Positions 6,705 to 16,028 are shown, numbered from the stretch's first letter. The stretch: DNA of 61,819 nucleotides from an uncultured Lachnospiraceae bacterium (GCA_947630925.1 CANRJM010000011.1:1-61819), one strand, 5' to 3'. Numbers and translations: made by a program. Notes: generated by a model not told the origin, from the letters alone.

Positions 6705-8030
6705 ATGAGAATGTATGATATCATTGATAAAAAAAAGCGGGGAAATGAACTGACAAAAGAGGAAATTAATTTTGTGATTCATGGATATGTGGCAGAGGAA
6801 ATTCCGGATTATCAGATAGCGGCGTTATTGATGGCAATATATTTTCAGGGGATGACAGAGGAAGAGCTGCTATATCTGACAAATTCTATGGCGGTTTCAG
6901 GAGATTTGGTGGATTTATCTGACATAAATGGCATAAAGGTTGATAAGCACAGCACAGGCGGGGTAGGAGATAAGACAACGCTTGTGGTAGCTCCTCTTGT
7001 AGCTGCCTGTGGTGGAAAAGTGGCGAAAATGAGTGGAAGAGGATTGGGTTTTACCGGTGGAACAGTGGATAAGTTAGAGTCTATACCCGGATTTCAGACG
7101 GCGATTGCCGAAGAAGAATTTTTTCATACGGTAAATGAGATTGGTTTATCTGTAATCGGTCAGTCTGCAAACATTGCGCCTGCTGACAAAAAGCTATATG
7201 CCCTTCGGGATGTAACGGCAACGGTAGACAGCATTCCTCTGATAGCGGCTTCTATCATGAGTAAGAAACTGGCGGCAGGAAGCGATAAGATTGTTTTAGA
7301 TGTTACCGTTGGAAGCGGCGCTTTTATGAAAACAAAGGAAGACGCCGTTGCACTTGCTGAAAAAATGGTCGCCATTGGCGAGGGCGCGGGTAAAGAGACC
7401 ATTGCGCTCCTTACGAATATGGATGTTCCCTTGGGGATTTCGGTTGGAAATAATGTTGAGATAGTGGAAGCCGTCAATACATTGAAAGGCAAGGGACCGA
7501 AAGATTTTCAGGAAATTTGTGAGATTTTTGCCATACATATGCTTGTACTTGGAGGAATAGGAGATTTTGCAGCCTGCAAACAGAAAGTAATGCAGGCGAT
7601 TGCAGACGGGACAGCCCTGGAAAAGTTTGCACAGATGGTTAGATGGCAGGGAGGAGACAACACCTATATTTATCATCCGGAAAAGTTGGAAAAGGCGAAG
7701 TACAAAACAGATTTATTAGCAGGAAAATCCGGATATATTTATCACATGGATACGGAATTATGCGGCAGGGCAGCAGTCCTATTAGGTGCAGGACGGGAAA
7801 CGAAGGACAGCGGCATTGATAGTACAGCAGGTATCTGCTTTTATAAGAAAACAGGCGCTCAAGTGAAAAAAGGAGAACTTCTTGCGACATTATATTCTTC
7901 TTCCAGGGAAAAATTAAAAGAAGCGTTGGCATATTTGGAAAAAGGATATGTTTTTGACGATAAAGAGCCGCCAGTATGGAATAGCGTTATAGCAAAAGTA
8001 ACAAAAGATGGTGTGGAAGATTTGTATTAA
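6705..8030 (+). CDS. pdp: Pyrimidine-nucleoside phosphorylase
   Basis: Phosphorolysis of uridine, deoxyuridine and thymidine to the free base and (deoxy)ribose 1-phosphate. The 441 residues match the usual length of the family. The N-terminal helical domain starts MRMYDIIDKKKRG. The phosphate-binding signature KVDKHSTGGVGDK begins at about residue 80, followed by MSGRGLGFTGGTVDKLE, the family signature. The C-terminal domain (about 345-430) is the usual small beta-rich PYNP domain. The start has GAGGGG seven bases upstream. With deoC and cdd it funnels pyrimidine deoxynucleosides into base salvage and central metabolism. Its leader now includes the right arm of the palindromic element. It converges on the next gene with five bases between the two stops. 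Confidence 0.95.
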   Translation: MRMYDIIDKKKRGNELTKEEINFVIHGYVAEEIPDYQIAALLMAIYFQGMTEEELLYLTNSMAVSGDLVDLSDINGIKVDKHSTGGVGDKTTLVVAPLVAACGGKVAKMSGRGLGFTGGTVDKLESIPGFQTAIAEEEFFHTVNEIGLSVIGQSANIAPADKKLYALRDVTATVDSIPLIAASIMSKKLAAGSDKIVLDVTVGSGAFMKTKEDAVALAEKMVAIGEGAGKETIALLTNMDVPLGISVGNNVEIVEAVNTLKGKGPKDFQEICEIFAIHMLVLGGIGDFAACKQKVMQAIADGTALEKFAQMVRWQGGDNTYIYHPEKLEKAKYKTDLLAGKSGYIYHMDTELCGRAAVLLGAGRETKDSGIDSTAGICFYKKTGAQVKKGELLATLYSSSREKLKEALAYLEKGYVFDDKEPPVWNSVIAKVTKDGVEDLY

Positions 8031-8035
8031 ACGGA

Positions 8036-10213
8036 TTATTTTTTTTGATAGGAATCCTGGCTTGTTGTCAGGATTTCACTATTTCTGTAAATATCTAAAA
8101 CAGAATGTTTGGGAATATGAAATGCAGATATATTTTGATTGGAAGCTGTCAGAGAAATCGTCAGAAATGTTCCGTTCTTTTTGTAAAATGCCAAAACCGT
8201 ATTTGGATAGGCTGTGCTTTTACGCAATGTAGTTTGGCTTAACGTATATTGGCGGCTGTAAATAATATCGAAGGTTTGATTTGAAAAGTCCGGAAAGACA
8301 GGAACAGCATACGGTTTGGAATGATCAGCCTGGCAGGAAATCTGGCATAGAGGAGCGGAAAGCAAGGTTTCTTCTGATGATTTCCATAATTTGTCTGCCG
8401 TTGGTGCGATAATAGGATTATTTTTTGTGATGAAATTGTTTGAAGCAGGATATAACAGGTATTTTCCGTCGCATACCATTCCCGCGGTTATAAGGGAAGC
8501 CGTCTGCATATGGTAGGCAGACCAGGTAAAAGAGTCCGTATTAAAACGGTCAAGGAGAAAGTACATACCATTATAAATTTGATAAAGATTAAAGGCATTT
8601 GTTGTAACTTCTTTTTCTGTTTCGCAAAATGTCAGGATGCGGGAATAACAAGAAGATTGTAATTGCAGCCGGCAGGGCAGAAAAGCTCCATTTTTTACGG
8701 CAACGGATGTGATAGAAGAGGCGCCAATAACGGAGGCATCTTTAGATTTGGCACACAGCCTGATGTAGTAGGTATCTTCTGGCAATGCGACAGAAAGATA
8801 GGCGGGAAGGGAAAGTATATCTTTAGAAAGGATGAAAGTATTTTTTTCTAAAATTGTCCGATAAAAGGGAATTTGATTACTTTTATGGTAAATGGATAAA
8901 TCAAGAAATTCGCAAGAGGAACTGTCAAAGGAACTGTCCAATTTTATGGACAGATTTTTTGCATTGACAAAAGGAGCTTTTTTTAGTTTTATGTGAATCA
9001 ATAGGTGATTGGTATGCAGGAGAGAGAAGGAAAAAGTTAATTTAACAGTATTGTAACTTTCGGTAGAATTATTTTGTACGGCATTGTCAGAGACATAAAT
9101 GATGTATTGATCCTTCGTATTTATTTTATTTCCGATTGCTGACCGGTTGGACAGATCCGGGGAATAGGAATTGATATAGGATAATTGCATCGTTTCCTCC
9201 CATACCATTTTTGTGCAGGGAAAGGTTTTTTTATTTTTTATGTCTGTAAAAGAAAGTTTTCCATTGCTATTACTTTTTGCACAGAGAAGCTGCTCTTTTT
9301 TTAAAAAAGAATCCAAACAGGAAGAAAAATTTGTTTTTTTAGAAGAAACCCTTTTTGCGGCTGAAAAAACCTGTACGGTTGCGTTTGGTAAGGGACGGTT
9401 ATTCGTATCTGTAATAAAAAAATGTATGGACGGTAAGTTGTCCTTTGTTGGTTTTAATATGATATTTTCACAAATAACGCCTTTTTTAGAAACTTTTAAG
9501 GAAGAAATGGTATTTTTATCGTATCCTGTTTTTGATACAGTAAGAGAACTCGGGTTTTTAACATGATCAATTTTATAGTAACCATTTTTATCTGTATGGG
9601 AGGTCAATACTTTAGAAGCCGTTTTTAGATGGATAAAGGCATTTTTGATCGGTCTGCCGTTCTGCTGTAAGACGAATCCCGATATGGTCTGTTTGGTCAA
9701 ACGTTCTGTATAGTTGACAGATAGCTTTTTTGGGAAAAGGGAAGATTTTATAAAATAAGTACCGTTTCTGGAAGAGTTTCCGGGACAAAACAGATGCCGT
9801 TTGGAGGCTGGAATCCGGTAGGTAAGCTTTTTGCCGTTTTTAGAAAGTTTTGTAAAAGGAACTGTAACAATAAAAGATTTCTTTTTCTTCGAGGATAAAA
9901 GGAGTTTGCTTTTTGCAACTTCTCTTTTTAAAAGAATGCGGCTGCTGGACAGAGTAATGGTAAACGTCCAGGGATTGAGGGATTTTTTTACTTTAATTTT
10001 TGTATGGGGAAGATATTTTTTTTTCGCGTTTTTTACCGAATGGGTAATTTGTTTTCCGGTCGCGATATCGGAATATTTTTTTGTACAAACGGTAGTGGAA
10101 GAGGATGAACGGGCAGAAGCAGGAAAGGGCGCTTTCCATATACTGAGAAAAAACGCAGGAACCATAAAAAGGGAAAAAAAATATAGATAAATAGAATGCG
10201 ATTTTAATAACAT
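8036..10213 (-). CDS. Large exported protein with carboxypeptidase-regulatory-like domain
   Basis: A 725-residue protein starting with a hydrophobic signal segment (residues about 8-25, ending PFPASA) and otherwise without membrane spans, so probably secreted or loosely surface-bound. Residues about 172-245 (ISGFVLQQNGRPIKNAFIHL, then DKNGYYKIDHV) fit a carboxypeptidase-regulatory-like beta-sandwich. A second, weaker copy begins with IHFFITDTNNRPLPNATVQV at about residue 268. Such domains are structural or adhesive, not enzymatic. The rest is lysine- and serine-rich and unrecognised. It is the last gene of a minus-strand run with the kinase-LRR gene (9 bases upstream) and an Ig-like secreted protein, so the three are probably one unit. 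Function unknown. Confidence 0.7.
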   Translation of the reverse strand: MLLKSHSIYLYFFSLFMVPAFFLSIWKAPFPASARSSSSTTVCTKKYSDIATGKQITHSVKNAKKKYLPHTKIKVKKSLNPWTFTITLSSSRILLKREVAKSKLLLSSKKKKSFIVTVPFTKLSKNGKKLTYRIPASKRHLFCPGNSSRNGTYFIKSSLFPKKLSVNYTERLTKQTISGFVLQQNGRPIKNAFIHLKTASKVLTSHTDKNGYYKIDHVKNPSSLTVSKTGYDKNTISSLKVSKKGVICENIILKPTKDNLPSIHFFITDTNNRPLPNATVQVFSAAKRVSSKKTNFSSCLDSFLKKEQLLCAKSNSNGKLSFTDIKNKKTFPCTKMVWEETMQLSYINSYSPDLSNRSAIGNKINTKDQYIIYVSDNAVQNNSTESYNTVKLTFSFSLLHTNHLLIHIKLKKAPFVNAKNLSIKLDSSFDSSSCEFLDLSIYHKSNQIPFYRTILEKNTFILSKDILSLPAYLSVALPEDTYYIRLCAKSKDASVIGASSITSVAVKNGAFLPCRLQLQSSCYSRILTFCETEKEVTTNAFNLYQIYNGMYFLLDRFNTDSFTWSAYHMQTASLITAGMVCDGKYLLYPASNNFITKNNPIIAPTADKLWKSSEETLLSAPLCQISCQADHSKPYAVPVFPDFSNQTFDIIYSRQYTLSQTTLRKSTAYPNTVLAFYKKNGTFLTISLTASNQNISAFHIPKHSVLDIYRNSEILTTSQDSYQKK

Positions 10214-10222
10214 AAATACCTC

Positions 10223-11776
10223 CTAATAAAAAATAGTGCAGAGCGGGAGCTTTTTTTTGAGAAAAGAAATTTCTCCGCTACGGATGTTTGTGTTGGTAAC
10301 AATCAGATATTGTAATTTATTTAACCCGGACAGGCAGGAAATATTTTTCAACCGATTATTATGGGATAAATCAAGGATAATCAGGGATTTTAATTTTCCA
10401 AGTACAGAAATATCCCGTAAATGGTTGTTAGATAGACTGAGGACTTTTAAGTGATTTAAGTGGGAAAGGCCGGACAGAGAAGTTATGGAATTATCATTTA
10501 AATAGAGTTCTTCCAGATCGGAGAACTTAGTGTATGCGCTGCAGTTTTGAAGTTGTTTATTACCGGCAAACAGTATTTTCTGCACATTTTTGGAAGGCTT
10601 TGGTTTTAAATTGGCGGCAGGCGTTTCTTTTGGTTCAGAAGGAACGGACAGGATGGCGCTCGGAGTAGTAGTTGTTGCGATATAAACAGCCGGGGCGGTA
10701 GAAGCGGTAACATATTGACTGTCAAGCTGTATCTGTGTAGAATCTGCTTTTGGAGAAAATACATAGTAGAGGGTAAAAAGAAAAATACAACTGCATATGA
10801 AGAAAAATCCGTATAGGAAGGCAGAGGCGGACGGAAATTTATGAGAAAGGATTTCTTTTTTAACAGGTGTTATAAACGGAGTACGGTCTTCCGCAAAAAG
10901 GGCTAAATCGCAGGGACTGTCTGCGTCTAAATGTGGAAAAACCACGAGGCGTTGGCAGTCTGTTTCCTGTATATAGTGCGTTATGGCAGCATTTAGGGAG
11001 AAAATTGTATCTTCGCTTGTAAAGACGGCGTCTTCTTTTGGAAACAAAATACGATAAAGGATGGCGTCAGTTTCTGAACAAAATGGCGCGTCTTGCTCTT
11101 TGTGAAGAGCAGGACGGTTTCCGTCATGCAGCAGCATAAACAGAAGTAAGGCATAGCTATATAGATCAGGATAGTAGGGTTGTATAGAAATATCGTATTC
11201 TTTTGGGGGAGCAAAAAAAGGACAGGTGCCTGTCCGCAGATGCCTCTCTGTAAAAAGCGGGACAGGGATAAGGGGACGGCGGGCGTAAGAAGCAGAAGAA
11301 AAATCGCCAAGATAAAAATGTTTTGCGGAATCCATAAAGATATTTTGAGGGCGGATATCCAGATGAAGAATCCCTTGTTTATGTAGGGCGGATATTGCTT
11401 GTCCAATGTCTGAGGCGAACTGCTTCAGCATATCCCATGTCAGCCCTTCCAGAAAGAGAATGTCTGATAATGTTTTGTACTGAGGAAAGACAAGATAGAC
11501 ATATTTTTTATCATCATATTTTTCAACAGGAAGTAAGAGAAAAGCATTGTCCAGAGAAAAAATCTTGTCATAGAGAGTCTTTGGAAAATATTTTCTGGAA
11601 AGAATTTTTAATATATATGTTTTATCATTGGATTTAGAAAGTACTTCGTAAACGGTATTGTGATAATTAACAGAAACAATATCGGAAATGGTATAATTTT
11701 GTAACAGGCGTGATGGCATGGAAAAGCCCGTCTGTTTTTTGTGACATGAAAAATTAATAAAGATCCCCCCCTTCAT
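10223..11776 (-). CDS. Protein-kinase-like domain, one membrane span, extracellular leucine-rich repeats
   Basis: A 517-residue receptor-like protein. Residues about 30-280 form a Ser/Thr-kinase fold: YILKIL (candidate ATP lysine, K57), HLDIRPQNIF (catalytic D140 and N145; HRD is HLD and the usual lysine is arginine) and GDFSSA in place of DFG (D158). One hydrophobic span lies at about 318-340. Residues about 400-510 carry four to five leucine-rich repeats (LEELYLNDNSITSLSGL, LKVLSLSNNHL, LIILDLSHN). The kinase should be cytoplasmic and the repeats outside. The key residues mostly remain, so activity is possible but unproven. Start uncertain: the ATG at 11776 overlaps the upstream gene by 23 bases with no clear ribosome binding site; the ATG at residue 20 is an alternative. 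Confidence 0.75.
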   Translation of the reverse strand: MKGGIFINFSCHKKQTGFSMPSRLLQNYTISDIVSVNYHNTVYEVLSKSNDKTYILKILSRKYFPKTLYDKIFSLDNAFLLLPVEKYDDKKYVYLVFPQYKTLSDILFLEGLTWDMLKQFASDIGQAISALHKQGILHLDIRPQNIFMDSAKHFYLGDFSSASYARRPLIPVPLFTERHLRTGTCPFFAPPKEYDISIQPYYPDLYSYALLLFMLLHDGNRPALHKEQDAPFCSETDAILYRILFPKEDAVFTSEDTIFSLNAAITHYIQETDCQRLVVFPHLDADSPCDLALFAEDRTPFITPVKKEILSHKFPSASAFLYGFFFICSCIFLFTLYYVFSPKADSTQIQLDSQYVTASTAPAVYIATTTTPSAILSVPSEPKETPAANLKPKPSKNVQKILFAGNKQLQNCSAYTKFSDLEELYLNDNSITSLSGLSHLNHLKVLSLSNNHLRDISVLGKLKSLIILDLSHNNRLKNISCLSGLNKLQYLIVTNTNIRSGEISFLKKKLPLCTIFY

Positions 11777-12560
11777 TTGAAATAACGCGGACTAAACAAG
11801 TGCTGTTTGCAATAGCCGGATTCTTGCTTTGCAGATAGATAATAGCGGTTCCTTCTGACAGTCCGTAAAGCAGTTGTTTTTTTACGATGGCAATATTTGG
11901 ATTTGTACTGCTCCATCTGTATGTTTTATCATGGAATATATCTTTACCGCCTTTTATTGTCAGCTTTTTTTTACAGCCCTGTTTTATACACAGGAAATGT
12001 GGGTAAAGGGAAGCTTTTTTTGCAGGATTTGAAGCAGGTGTTGGTGCGGGTGTACTGGTTACATTTTTAAAAATTTTTTTATTTTTTATTGGTTGGCGGG
12101 GAGAGGGAGCAGGGGAAACTATTTTTTTTGTCTTTTTTGCAGATAGATGAATGAAAAGATTCAGAGCCGCCTGATTTGTCAATTTTATAAAGATATATTG
12201 TCCGTTTCCATGTTCTGTCAGAGAACAGATCATCTTTTCTCTGGCTTTTACAAAAGTAGTATGAGTAAGTCTCTTGCCGGAATCGGAAAAAAAGGATACG
12301 TTTAGATGTTTTATTTGTGTGGATGTCAGAGAGACAGTGATAGAAGGGAAATAGGGCACACAGTAATAATAACTTTGATATGCCGGAATCTTATCGGAAT
12401 GTACCGTATGAAAAGAAAGCGTATACGCCTGCGACAGGGAATCCGGTTTTTCGGCAGCAGAAACATTTGCCGGTGCGTTTGTTGTAAAGGCAGGAGTAAA
12501 ATAATGAAATATAAGACATATTATTAAAGAAATAGAGCAAGATATAATAAATTGTTTCAT
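11754..12560 (-). CDS. Exported protein with bacterial Ig-like (BIG2-type) domain
   Basis: A 268-residue protein with an N-terminal signal segment (MKQFIISCSISLIICLIF, residues 1-18, then a likely cleavage region around NVSAAE). The middle part (about 60-145) is an unrecognised beta-rich region, followed by a proline/lysine-rich linker (SPAPSPRQPIKNKK and TPAPTPASNPAKK). The C-terminal 75 residues contain YRWSSTNPNIAIVKK and GLSEGTAIIYL, the pattern of BIG2 Ig-like domains of cell-surface proteins. It overlaps the start of the kinase-LRR gene and is the first gene of the three-gene run ending at 8036. A structural or binding role outside the cell is likely; no enzyme motif is seen. Confidence 0.65.
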   Translation of the reverse strand: MKQFIISCSISLIICLIFHYFTPAFTTNAPANVSAAEKPDSLSQAYTLSFHTVHSDKIPAYQSYYYCVPYFPSITVSLTSTQIKHLNVSFFSDSGKRLTHTTFVKAREKMICSLTEHGNGQYIFIKLTNQAALNLFIHLSAKKTKKIVSPAPSPRQPIKNKKIFKNVTSTPAPTPASNPAKKASLYPHFLCIKQGCKKKLTIKGGKDIFHDKTYRWSSTNPNIAIVKKQLLYGLSEGTAIIYLQSKNPAIANSTCLVRVISNEGGDLY

Positions 12561-12671
12561 GAGCGAAGTCCTTTCTCCGCTTCAAATCCTATTTATATCT
12601 TATAAGATTTTTTCATAAAATGCTATAGGCAGATTTGGCAAAATTAAAGCTTATATTTTGTTACATATGAC

Positions 12672-12706
12672 ATAAAAAAGACAGAGCTTTGTTACTCTGT
12701 CTTTTG
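12672..12706 (-). terminator. Intrinsic terminator after the C39-like protein gene
   Basis: Perfect 11-bp stem, AAAAGACAGAG (12676-12686) with CTCTGTCTTTT (12695-12705), loop of 8. Read on the minus strand it is followed by a run of six Ts. It separates the 838-residue gene from the three-gene run downstream, which therefore needs its own promoter. Confidence 0.7.
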
Positions 12707-12778
12707 GCTTCATTTGCATTATAAACATAATTTTATATCCGTTCCGCAGATGATGTTGGCGGCACAAAACGCCATTTA

Positions 12779-15295
12779 TCAGTTGATATAACTTACAAAT
12801 CTATATCCGGCGTCTTCAAACATACGCTCTGCTGCAGTTAAAGATACTGTTTTTTTGGAATGGGTTGCCGGATCCATCCATGTGACGCTGGAGGAAGTAT
12901 ATTCGGTGATCAAAACGGCGTGGTTATTATTTAACATTCCAATTACAGGCCTTTCGCAGCTTACAAAATACAAAATTTCATCAACCGTACATCCGGTCAG
13001 GTTTACCGGGCAATCCAAATCATTCTTCAACATGGAAAGAATGGAACCGCCCTTTAGTTCGGATACGGTTTTCGTTACCTGCGCCGATTGTAAAAGCATC
13101 TGCGTACAGGCTTTAATTGTTGATTCCGTATCGCTTGGATAGCTGATATTCGATAACTGCTTGCTTAAGAATTTTCCGCCGCGTTCCCATACAATATGAG
13201 AATTGTTATCCATTACAGAACCCATTTGTTCGTCTGCCGTTGTAATGGCTTTGGAAGCGCTGGAAGTAGATTGTGTAATCTCGCCATATGCATAAATATA
13301 ATACTTTTCCGACTGGAATAAATCTTTGTCTTCCAAATGCAGAGTCGTATTTTGTGTGACGAGAATGTTTTTTGTTGAAAAAACTTCCGGTTTCTTTTTT
13401 AAAACAAATCCTGCCGGGAGGGAAAGGTAGGTTTCCGTAAGCGTTTTTTGAGTAACGCGGGTTGTAAGGTTGATGGATGTCTTAGAAATATCCTTTTGGT
13501 TCATAATTGTGTCATCTTTGGCATCTACAAATTTCCCGTTCTGTTTTTTTACGCGTTTTAAATGAATTACGTTATCTTCTACGGTTGCGTTGGTAACATA
13601 ATAGGATTTTATTTTGTATTTTCTTAAAATAGCGCCTTCACAGTCTGAAATGATAAGCTGATATGCCGGTTTTACCACATCCCCTGTTGTCGATTCATAA
13701 ATATCACTATTTTTAATAAAGCCGTATACGATATTGGAGTCGATGGTTCCCAAAACAGAAATATTTTCATTTGCCGGGGCGCTGACCTTTAATTTTTTTG
13801 AAGTATCCAGATTAAGGATAGTAATGGTATTGGTTTGTCCTTTTTCATTGGCGTTGGACCATACAAAGCATTTTGCAGCTTCCAGCATTGTAAAGTTATC
13901 TAAGGCTGCGTGTTCCGTTAAAATATCGTAACGCTTTGAAGTGATATTATAGGCATATACAATATCATTTAATGAAAAATAAAATATATCTTTTTTATTT
14001 AAATAGGAAAACTCTCCTAAATCTTCCTTCAACTGCTGATACGTTGTTGCAAGAGGAATATAAACCCTTTCGTTGATCTGGTTATTTGCAGCATTATAAT
14101 CGTAAAGCAAAATACCGACACGGCCCTCATAATCTCCGCAATTAATATAGCCGTAAAGCATAAAGCTGATATTACCGTTATCATCTATCCGAAGAATCTT
14201 GATATCATGCTGCTCATAATTGTTACGCATCAAATCCGAAGAATCGTGCGAAAAAGTAAAAACCCATGTCAGTTTATTTTTATTCAGGTCATAGTACCAA
14301 AGTTCTCCATTCCGTACAAAAGCAACTTTTTCATTGGAGTCGCTGGAGGAGATATCTAAGTTTTTTTGTTTGGTAATTCCTATTTTAAACTCGCTTTTGG
14401 TCAGGGAAATCAGGTCCGGGTCAAAGAATGCTTCCATGGTACGGTTAAATGCCAAAAGATAAATTCGATTAGCGGAATAACGGACGCGGTAAAATTCTTT
14501 TACATGATAGGTTTCCTGACCGGAGTCGGTATTTGCCTGTACATAGTAATCCTGATAGATGGAAGCAGTTTCAATATTGATTTCTTTGATTGTCGGAACA
14601 ATGTCAGAAATCTTCTTGGGATTTAGCTTTTTCCACATAATCAGGCTGCGGCTGGAATGGATATCGACGTTGGCAAAAGTGGAATCATCATTTGTATTTG
14701 CCTCCAGATAAGGGGAGATATCAAAGGATTTTCCCTTATCAAAGGTTGCCTGATGGAATGCAGTGACAAAATCCAATTTTTCTTTTAAATAACAGTCAGT
14801 GCCATAATATTTTATTCGGGTATAAAAATGTATTTTTTTGCTGTAACTAGTCGTTAATGTGATTTGCAGGCCATATTCCGTACTGGTATCCAGTCCTTCA
14901 TTGATTTTAATATCTGCCGTGCGGAATTTCTGTTTGGTATTAAAAGCGGACAGTTCTTTTGTCTCTAAGATTTTATTGTTTGCGATATCGCACAGTTCAT
15001 AATTCAACTTTTTGATTTTTGATTTGTTCTGTTCGATCTTTACCGTAAATTTTTTGGAAGCATCCAGGGGAGTAATGGACTCGCGTACGGCGCCGCTATT
15101 CATCTCGCTGCTATAGCCATGCAGGGTATTCAGCGTATAGTCATTTACCTGCAGATAGATGACCGGAAAGGTCGAAGCCTGCAGACTGGTCTCTGTAGTA
15201 GTTGCGACAGACAGCTCCGGAATATCCTGTCCAAAGAAAAAAACGGCTCCAATAAATAAAAAGAATAATGCTATAAATTTATATAAATATTTCAA
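12779..15295 (-). CDS. Large exported protein with C-terminal C39-like cysteine-peptidase domain
   Basis: An 838-residue protein with one N-terminal hydrophobic segment (residues about 4-22), probably a signal anchor. The central part (about 320-600) has repeated strands such as KVAFVRNGELWYYDLNKNK and DIVYAYNITSKRYDIL, suggestive of a beta-propeller. The last 130 residues look like a papain-fold C39-type domain: KACTQMLLQSA with a possible catalytic cysteine, then PVIGMLNNNHAVLITEY with a histidine, and VTWMDPATH with an aspartate. The usual glutamine just before the cysteine is not obvious, so activity is uncertain. It precedes the kinase-LRR cluster on the same strand but is separated from it by a terminator. 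A cell-wall or peptide-processing role is possible; I do not recognise the family. Confidence 0.62.
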   Translation of the reverse strand: MKYLYKFIALFFLFIGAVFFFGQDIPELSVATTTETSLQASTFPVIYLQVNDYTLNTLHGYSSEMNSGAVRESITPLDASKKFTVKIEQNKSKIKKLNYELCDIANNKILETKELSAFNTKQKFRTADIKINEGLDTSTEYGLQITLTTSYSKKIHFYTRIKYYGTDCYLKEKLDFVTAFHQATFDKGKSFDISPYLEANTNDDSTFANVDIHSSRSLIMWKKLNPKKISDIVPTIKEINIETASIYQDYYVQANTDSGQETYHVKEFYRVRYSANRIYLLAFNRTMEAFFDPDLISLTKSEFKIGITKQKNLDISSSDSNEKVAFVRNGELWYYDLNKNKLTWVFTFSHDSSDLMRNNYEQHDIKILRIDDNGNISFMLYGYINCGDYEGRVGILLYDYNAANNQINERVYIPLATTYQQLKEDLGEFSYLNKKDIFYFSLNDIVYAYNITSKRYDILTEHAALDNFTMLEAAKCFVWSNANEKGQTNTITILNLDTSKKLKVSAPANENISVLGTIDSNIVYGFIKNSDIYESTTGDVVKPAYQLIISDCEGAILRKYKIKSYYVTNATVEDNVIHLKRVKKQNGKFVDAKDDTIMNQKDISKTSINLTTRVTQKTLTETYLSLPAGFVLKKKPEVFSTKNILVTQNTTLHLEDKDLFQSEKYYIYAYGEITQSTSSASKAITTADEQMGSVMDNNSHIVWERGGKFLSKQLSNISYPSDTESTIKACTQMLLQSAQVTKTVSELKGGSILSMLKNDLDCPVNLTGCTVDEILYFVSCERPVIGMLNNNHAVLITEYTSSSVTWMDPATHSKKTVSLTAAERMFEDAGYRFVSYIN

Positions 15296-15472
15296 GGGTG
15301 TCCTCCTCGCAGTAAATAGGAATTATTTTAAACGTATAAAAATTGTTATAGTATTAGTATAGTGTTTTTGGAACAAAAAGGCAACTTACTTCATAAATTA
15401 GTTTATAGGAAAATAATAAGGCCGGTAAGTTCATTTTGTATTAGAGATGCGCACCGGCAGAATGGAGAAAAT

Positions 15473-15847
15473 ATGAAGAATCATTCTTATGTGAAGGGAT
15501 GTTGTATGACATTTCCGCTGGAGTTAGCAGAGATTGAGAGTAAAGAGCTTTCTCTGGACAATAAGTACTTATATCCGGTTGAGGTCATGGAGATTCAGGG
15601 ATTGATTGAAGATGCCTGCGACCGGCTGGAGTATGATGGAAGTCTTATGTATGACGAGTATCCGGATAAGATATGTGTGGAGAATATGGCAAAAAATATT
15701 TGCGGAAAATGTAAATGCGCGCATCAGGAAGAAATCAGCAATCGCTGGATGCAGGCGTTGATACAGATGATGTTATGCAGTGAAATGTCATATCGCAGAG
15801 GACGCCGCTATGCGCATAAAAAGAACCTGGGGAAATATGACGATTAG
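15473..15847 (+). CDS. Conserved small hypothetical protein of Lachnospiraceae type
   Basis: A 124-residue acidic, helical protein without signal peptide or membrane span. Start at 15473 follows GGAGAAAAT; an upstream in-frame codon at 15362 has no ribosome binding site. Residues about 55-75 (IEDACDRLEYDGSLMYDEYPDK) and the arginine-rich end (RRGRRYAHKK) resemble short uncharacterised proteins I associate with Lachnospiraceae genomes. A CxxC pair in CGKCKC (about residue 85) could bind metal. A GCCGGT...ACCGGC inverted repeat (15420-15460) sits in the leader just before the ribosome binding site. Function unknown. Confidence 0.65.
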   Translation: MKNHSYVKGCCMTFPLELAEIESKELSLDNKYLYPVEVMEIQGLIEDACDRLEYDGSLMYDEYPDKICVENMAKNICGKCKCAHQEEISNRWMQALIQMMLCSEMSYRRGRRYAHKKNLGKYDD

Positions 15848-15863
15848 ACGGCTGCTGCAGCAT

Positions 15864-16028
15864 TTAGGAAACAGGGATATTAGTAGCATAGGACTGAAAA
15901 GCGGGGATGGCCTTTGATGCAGTAAAACAACCGGAAATGGTCTTAAATAGAGTAAATATCCAACATAAAGAAGCAAGACATAGTGTAAAAAACAAAAAAA
16001 CAGGTTTTTTGAAAAAAAGAGAATTCAT
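15864..16028 (-). CDS. Possible small exported peptide
   Basis: A 54-residue frame starting at an ATG with GAAAGGATG about 9 bases upstream. The N-terminus has two lysines followed by a hydrophobic stretch (PVFLFFTLCLASLCWIFTLF), consistent with a signal peptide or membrane peptide, and the tail reads AIPAFQSYATNIPVS. It lies 62 bases downstream of the rsmI stop on the same strand and could be the last gene of that transcript. It may also be a chance frame; there is no homology I can name. Confidence 0.3.
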   Translation of the reverse strand: MNSLFFKKPVFLFFTLCLASLCWIFTLFKTISGCFTASKAIPAFQSYATNIPVS

